A DNA stretch of 8,908 bases from Thiohalobacter sp. (GTDB taxonomy: Bacteria > Pseudomonadota > Gammaproteobacteria > DSM-19610), in contig JALVCM010000361.1 of the NCBI GenBank assembly GCA_027010005.1, positions 1-8,908 on the forward strand, written 5' to 3'. The translations under genes and the position numbers were made by a program. Shown here in pieces: positions 6,706-8,908 of the stretch (positions are counted from its first letter, which is position 1; every line of letters starts with the position of its first letter). A model generated the notes under the pieces. The model had not been told where the DNA came from. It ran no database searches and was given only the letters and a program-made list of their open reading frames with translations.

Positions 6706-6783
6706 GGATATTTGGGGTCAGAGTAAAAACTTGTTATTTATAATATTCGGCTGAAGCAGTTTTTACTCTGACCCCAAATATCC
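6706..6783. repeat. Perfect 25-base inverted repeat with 28-base centre (REP/MITE-like element)
   Basis: The left arm (6706-6730) and right arm (6759-6783) are exact reverse complements over 25 bases and contain the core GGGGTCAGAGTAAAA. The AT-rich centre (6731-6758) holds no gene. The element fills most of the 120-base gap between convergent argF and phoU. From memory, the TTTACTCTGACCCC core recurs near REP-associated tyrosine (IS200-like Y1) transposases in proteobacterial genomes, so a small non-autonomous mobile palindrome is the best reading. There is no transposase here and no T-run after the stem, so it is not a typical intrinsic terminator, though such a long hairpin may stop or protect either mRNA end. 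Confidence 0.8.
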
Positions 6784-6791
6784 AAATATCC
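6776..6791. repeat. Tandem 8-base duplication at the right end of the inverted repeat
   Basis: AAATATCC occurs twice head to tail. The first copy is the tip of the right arm and the second lies just outside it. This could be a replication slip or a footprint of insertion, since the element end is duplicated on one side only. Confidence 0.6.
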
Positions 6792-6802
6792 TGACAAGAA
6801 AA

Positions 6803-7501
6803 TTAACCGGGCTTGTCGACCCGTGTATGCCGGACATCCTTGCCCTTGACCAGGTAAATCACGTATTCACAGATATTGCCTGCGCGGTCCCCGATCCGCT
6901 CCATCGCACGTGCTGCAAATATCGCCTGCAGAATACTCGGGATCGAACGCGGGTCTTCCATCATGTAGGTCATCAGCTCGCGCATCAGTGAATCGTATTC
7001 CTTGTCAACCAGCCGGTCCTCACTCCAGACTTCCACTGATTTTTCTGTATCCAGGTGGGCAAAGGCATCGAGCGCACCGTGCACCATACTGCTCACGTGG
7101 TGCCCCAGGTTGCGTATCTGCGTAAACAGCCGTGTCGAATGTTCCTCTCCCACCAGGGTGCTGACCATGCGGGCGATACGCTCCGCCTCATCACCAATAC
7201 GTTCCAGGTCGGTGATAGTTTTGATGACCGCCACCACCAGGCGCAGATCACTGGCAGCCGGCTGGCGACGTGCCAGTACACGATTACACTCTTCGTCAAT
7301 AGCCACTTCCATGGCATTGACCTCGCAATCCCTTTCCACCACTTGCGCAGCAAGGCCGGCATCACGCTTCTCCAGTGCGGTCATGGCATCTTTTAACTGT
7401 TGCTCGACCAGGCCACCCATGGCCAGCACACGGTTGCGGATGTCTTCCAGCTCTTCGTTATAGCGCCGTGAGATATGTTGTCCGATGTTAAGATTTTCCA
7501 T
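6803..7501 (-). CDS. phoU: Phosphate-transport regulator PhoU
   Basis: The protein has 232 residues, the normal PhoU length, and is made of two helical repeats. Each carries the metal-binding E-x-x-x-D pattern: LERIGDEAERIA near 99-110 and MERIGDRAGNICEY near 200-213. PhoU acts at the cytoplasmic membrane, linking the Pst transporter to the PhoR kinase and lowering Pho-regulon expression and phosphate uptake when phosphate is plentiful. ATG 7501 is preferred over a TTG at 7507, because AAGGAG (7514-7509) then has a 7-base spacing. This ribosome site overlaps the pstB stop codon TAA (7515-7513), so the two genes are tightly linked. phoU is the last gene of the visible pst operon and ends 11 bases from the duplicated end of the inverted repeat. 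Confidence 0.96.
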   Translation of the reverse strand: MENLNIGQHISRRYNEELEDIRNRVLAMGGLVEQQLKDAMTALEKRDAGLAAQVVERDCEVNAMEVAIDEECNRVLARRQPAASDLRLVVAVIKTITDLERIGDEAERIARMVSTLVGEEHSTRLFTQIRNLGHHVSSMVHGALDAFAHLDTEKSVEVWSEDRLVDKEYDSLMRELMTYMMEDPRSIPSILQAIFAARAMERIGDRAGNICEYVIYLVKGKDVRHTRVDKPG

Positions 7502-7512
7502 GTGCAAGCTCC

Positions 7513-8337
7513 TTATCCGTAACGCCCGGTAATATAGTCTTCGGTCATTTTCTCGCTCGGGTTGGTGAAGATCGTGTCCGTCTTGCCACGTTCAATCAGC
7601 TTGCCCATATACATAAAGGCCGTCTGGTCGGAAACACGCGCCGCCTGCTGCATATTATGCGTCACGATCACGATGGTGTAGCGTTCTTTCAGCTCGTCGA
7701 TCAGTTCCTCGATCTTGAGGGTGGAAATCGGGTCCAGCGCCGAGGCCGGTTCATCGAGCAGCAACACTTCCGGCTCGACCGCGATGGCGCGTGCAATGAC
7801 CAGTCGCTGCTGCTGACCACCGGACATACCCAGAGCATTTTCGTGCAGGCGGTCCTTGACCTCATCCCACAACGCCGCCCCGCGCAAGGCTTTCTCTACC
7901 ACCTCATCCAGTACACGGCGGCTTTTCACACCCTGCAGGCGCAGGCCATAGGCCACATTCTCATAGATACTCTTGGGAAACGGGTTGGGTTTCTGGAACA
8001 CCATACCGATACGCTGGCGCAGTTGCGCAACCTGTACACCCGGTGCATAGATGTCTTCGCCGTCGAGCAGAATACTGCCTTCGATACGCACGCTGTCGAC
8101 CAGGTCATTCATGCGATTGAAACAGCGCAGCAGGGTTGACTTGCCACAACCGCTGGGACCAATAAAAGCCGTTACCTGCTTTTCCGGGATCGGCATGCAG
8201 ATATTATCAAGCGCCCGGGTCTCACCATAAAAGAGATTCAGGTCCCTGACCTCGAGGCAGATCCTGTCATTGCCTGATGCGGTCGTGTCCGGTATTTCCG
8301 GCAGGGTCGCGTTACTGGTATTCAAACTGTCACTCAT
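7513..8337 (-). CDS. pstB: Phosphate ABC transporter ATP-binding protein PstB
   Basis: The protein has 274 residues and drives phosphate import by ATP hydrolysis as a dimer on the PstC-PstA permease. All ABC motifs are present: Walker [10 protein letters not shown] (60-68), Q-loop FQKPNPFP (114-121, typical of PstB), signature MSGGQQQR (171-178), Walker B VLLLDEP (191-197) and the switch histidine H227 in THNMQQA. The first ~25 residues are a polar extension before the ABC fold, common in PstB of this group. Two mild deviations are the M in place of L in LSGGQ and an A in place of C in the usual LDEPCSALDP. Neither should harm function. It starts 11 bases after the pstA stop and is followed 11 bases later by phoU. 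Confidence 0.97.
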   Translation of the reverse strand: MSDSLNTSNATLPEIPDTTASGNDRICLEVRDLNLFYGETRALDNICMPIPEKQVTAFIGPSGCGKSTLLRCFNRMNDLVDSVRIEGSILLDGEDIYAPGVQVAQLRQRIGMVFQKPNPFPKSIYENVAYGLRLQGVKSRRVLDEVVEKALRGAALWDEVKDRLHENALGMSGGQQQRLVIARAIAVEPEVLLLDEPASALDPISTLKIEELIDELKERYTIVIVTHNMQQAARVSDQTAFMYMGKLIERGKTDTIFTNPSEKMTEDYITGRYG

Positions 8338-8348
8338 GATTGGTCCCG

Positions 8349-8908
8349 TTAATGATCCAGTGTGCGATAACGTTCGCGCAACCGGTTCCGGATGGAAATG
8401 GCTGTCAGGTTAAGCGCAATGATGACCAGCACCAGCAACAGTGCCGTTGCATAGACCAGCGGCCGCGCCGCCTCGACATTGGGGCTCTGGAATCCGACAT
8501 CATAGATATGAAACCCGAGGTGCATGAACTTGCGGTCCAGATGAATATAGGGCGGATTGCCGTCCAGTGGCAGCGCCGGCGCCAGCTTCACCACACCCAC
8601 CAGCATCAAGGGCGCAACTTCACCGGCAGCGCGTGCCACGGCCAGTATAACGCCGGTCATCATGGCCGGACTGGCCATCGGCAATACAGTTCGCCACAGA
8701 GTCTCCGCCTTGGTCGCACCCAGTGCCAGACTGCCTTCGCGAATGGAACGCGGAATACGTGACAGGCCTTCCTCGGTCGCCACAATCACAACCGGTACCG
8801 TCAACAAAGCCAGTGTCAGTGAAGCCCACATTAAACCCGGCGTACCGAACGTGGGTGCCGGCAATGCCTCCGGGAAAAACAACTGGTCGATATTGCCACC
8901 GAGAAAAT
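8349..8908 (-). CDS. pstA: Phosphate ABC transporter permease PstA, N-terminus beyond window edge
   Basis: The last 185 codons are visible; the frame is open to the right edge, so the real start lies outside (a TTG at 8882 is internal). [20 protein letters not shown] leads into a helix ([20 protein letters not shown]), then the cytoplasmic EAA loop [20 protein letters not shown] that docks on PstB, a helix [20 protein letters not shown], and a final helix [19 protein letters not shown] with a basic cytoplasmic tail. Between the last two helices lies a periplasmic loop of about 40 residues ([14 protein letters not shown] onward), characteristic of the long gammaproteobacterial PstA form. With PstC it forms the phosphate channel. 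It is the upstream gene of pstB and phoU; pstC and pstS presumably lie further right, outside the window. Confidence 0.95.
   Translation of the reverse strand, partial: FLGGNIDQLFFPEALPAPTFGTPGLMWASLTLALLTVPVVIVATEEGLSRIPRSIREGSLALGATKAETLWRTVLPMASPAMMTGVILAVARAAGEVAPLMLVGVVKLAPALPLDGNPPYIHLDRKFMHLGFHIYDVGFQSPNVEAARPLVYATALLLVLVIIALNLTAISIRNRLRERYRTLDH

Noticed and set aside
6706..6783. The long inverted repeat as a standard rho-independent terminator
   Set aside because: There is no T-run after the stem on either strand and the centre is 28 bases long.

Overview
The window looks like a stretch of a gammaproteobacterial chromosome. The evidence is the pstA-pstB-phoU order, the long-form PstA C-terminus, the argD-argF pair, and moderately GC-rich coding DNA with short spacers. 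A Chromatiales or Ectothiorhodospiraceae-like sulfur oxidiser would fit, but this is an inference and no rRNA or other marker is present to fix the taxon.

Layout. (1) Positions 1-1942, minus strand: a periplasmic PstS-like solute-binding protein gene is followed, with a 4-base ATGA overlap, by a membrane-bound sensor protein whose visible end is the start of a GGDEF (diguanylate cyclase) domain. That gene is cut by the left edge. (2) 2126-3697, minus strand: a hydantoinase B / 5-oxoprolinase beta-type protein with no HyuA partner in view. (3) 3698-3842: a divergent intergenic region carrying two inverted repeats, one of them very close to the type 1 IscR operator pattern. (4) 3843-4436, plus strand: a short membrane protein of the PuuD N-terminal family, closed by a strong intrinsic terminator. 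(5) 4599-6682, plus strand: argD and argF, overlapping by ATGA, behind a probable promoter and a short leader with a terminator-like hairpin. (6) 6683-6802: the gap between convergent argF and phoU, filled by a perfect 25-base inverted repeat around a 28-base centre, resembling a REP or MITE-type element. (7) 6803-8908, minus strand: phoU, pstB and the C-terminal part of pstA, the distal half of a phosphate-uptake operon that enters from the right edge.

How it fits together. argD and argF supply two steps of arginine synthesis. PstA and PstB are the permease and ATPase of the high-affinity phosphate importer, and PhoU is its negative regulator. The left-hand pair looks like a two-gene signalling unit in which a periplasmic binding protein could report a ligand to a c-di-GMP enzyme. 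Its binding protein is PstS-like in fold, but it carries cysteines where a phosphate-binding aspartate is expected, so its ligand may not be phosphate. No gene-free stretch exceeds about 165 bases. No tRNA, rRNA, CRISPR array or complete transposase gene was seen.
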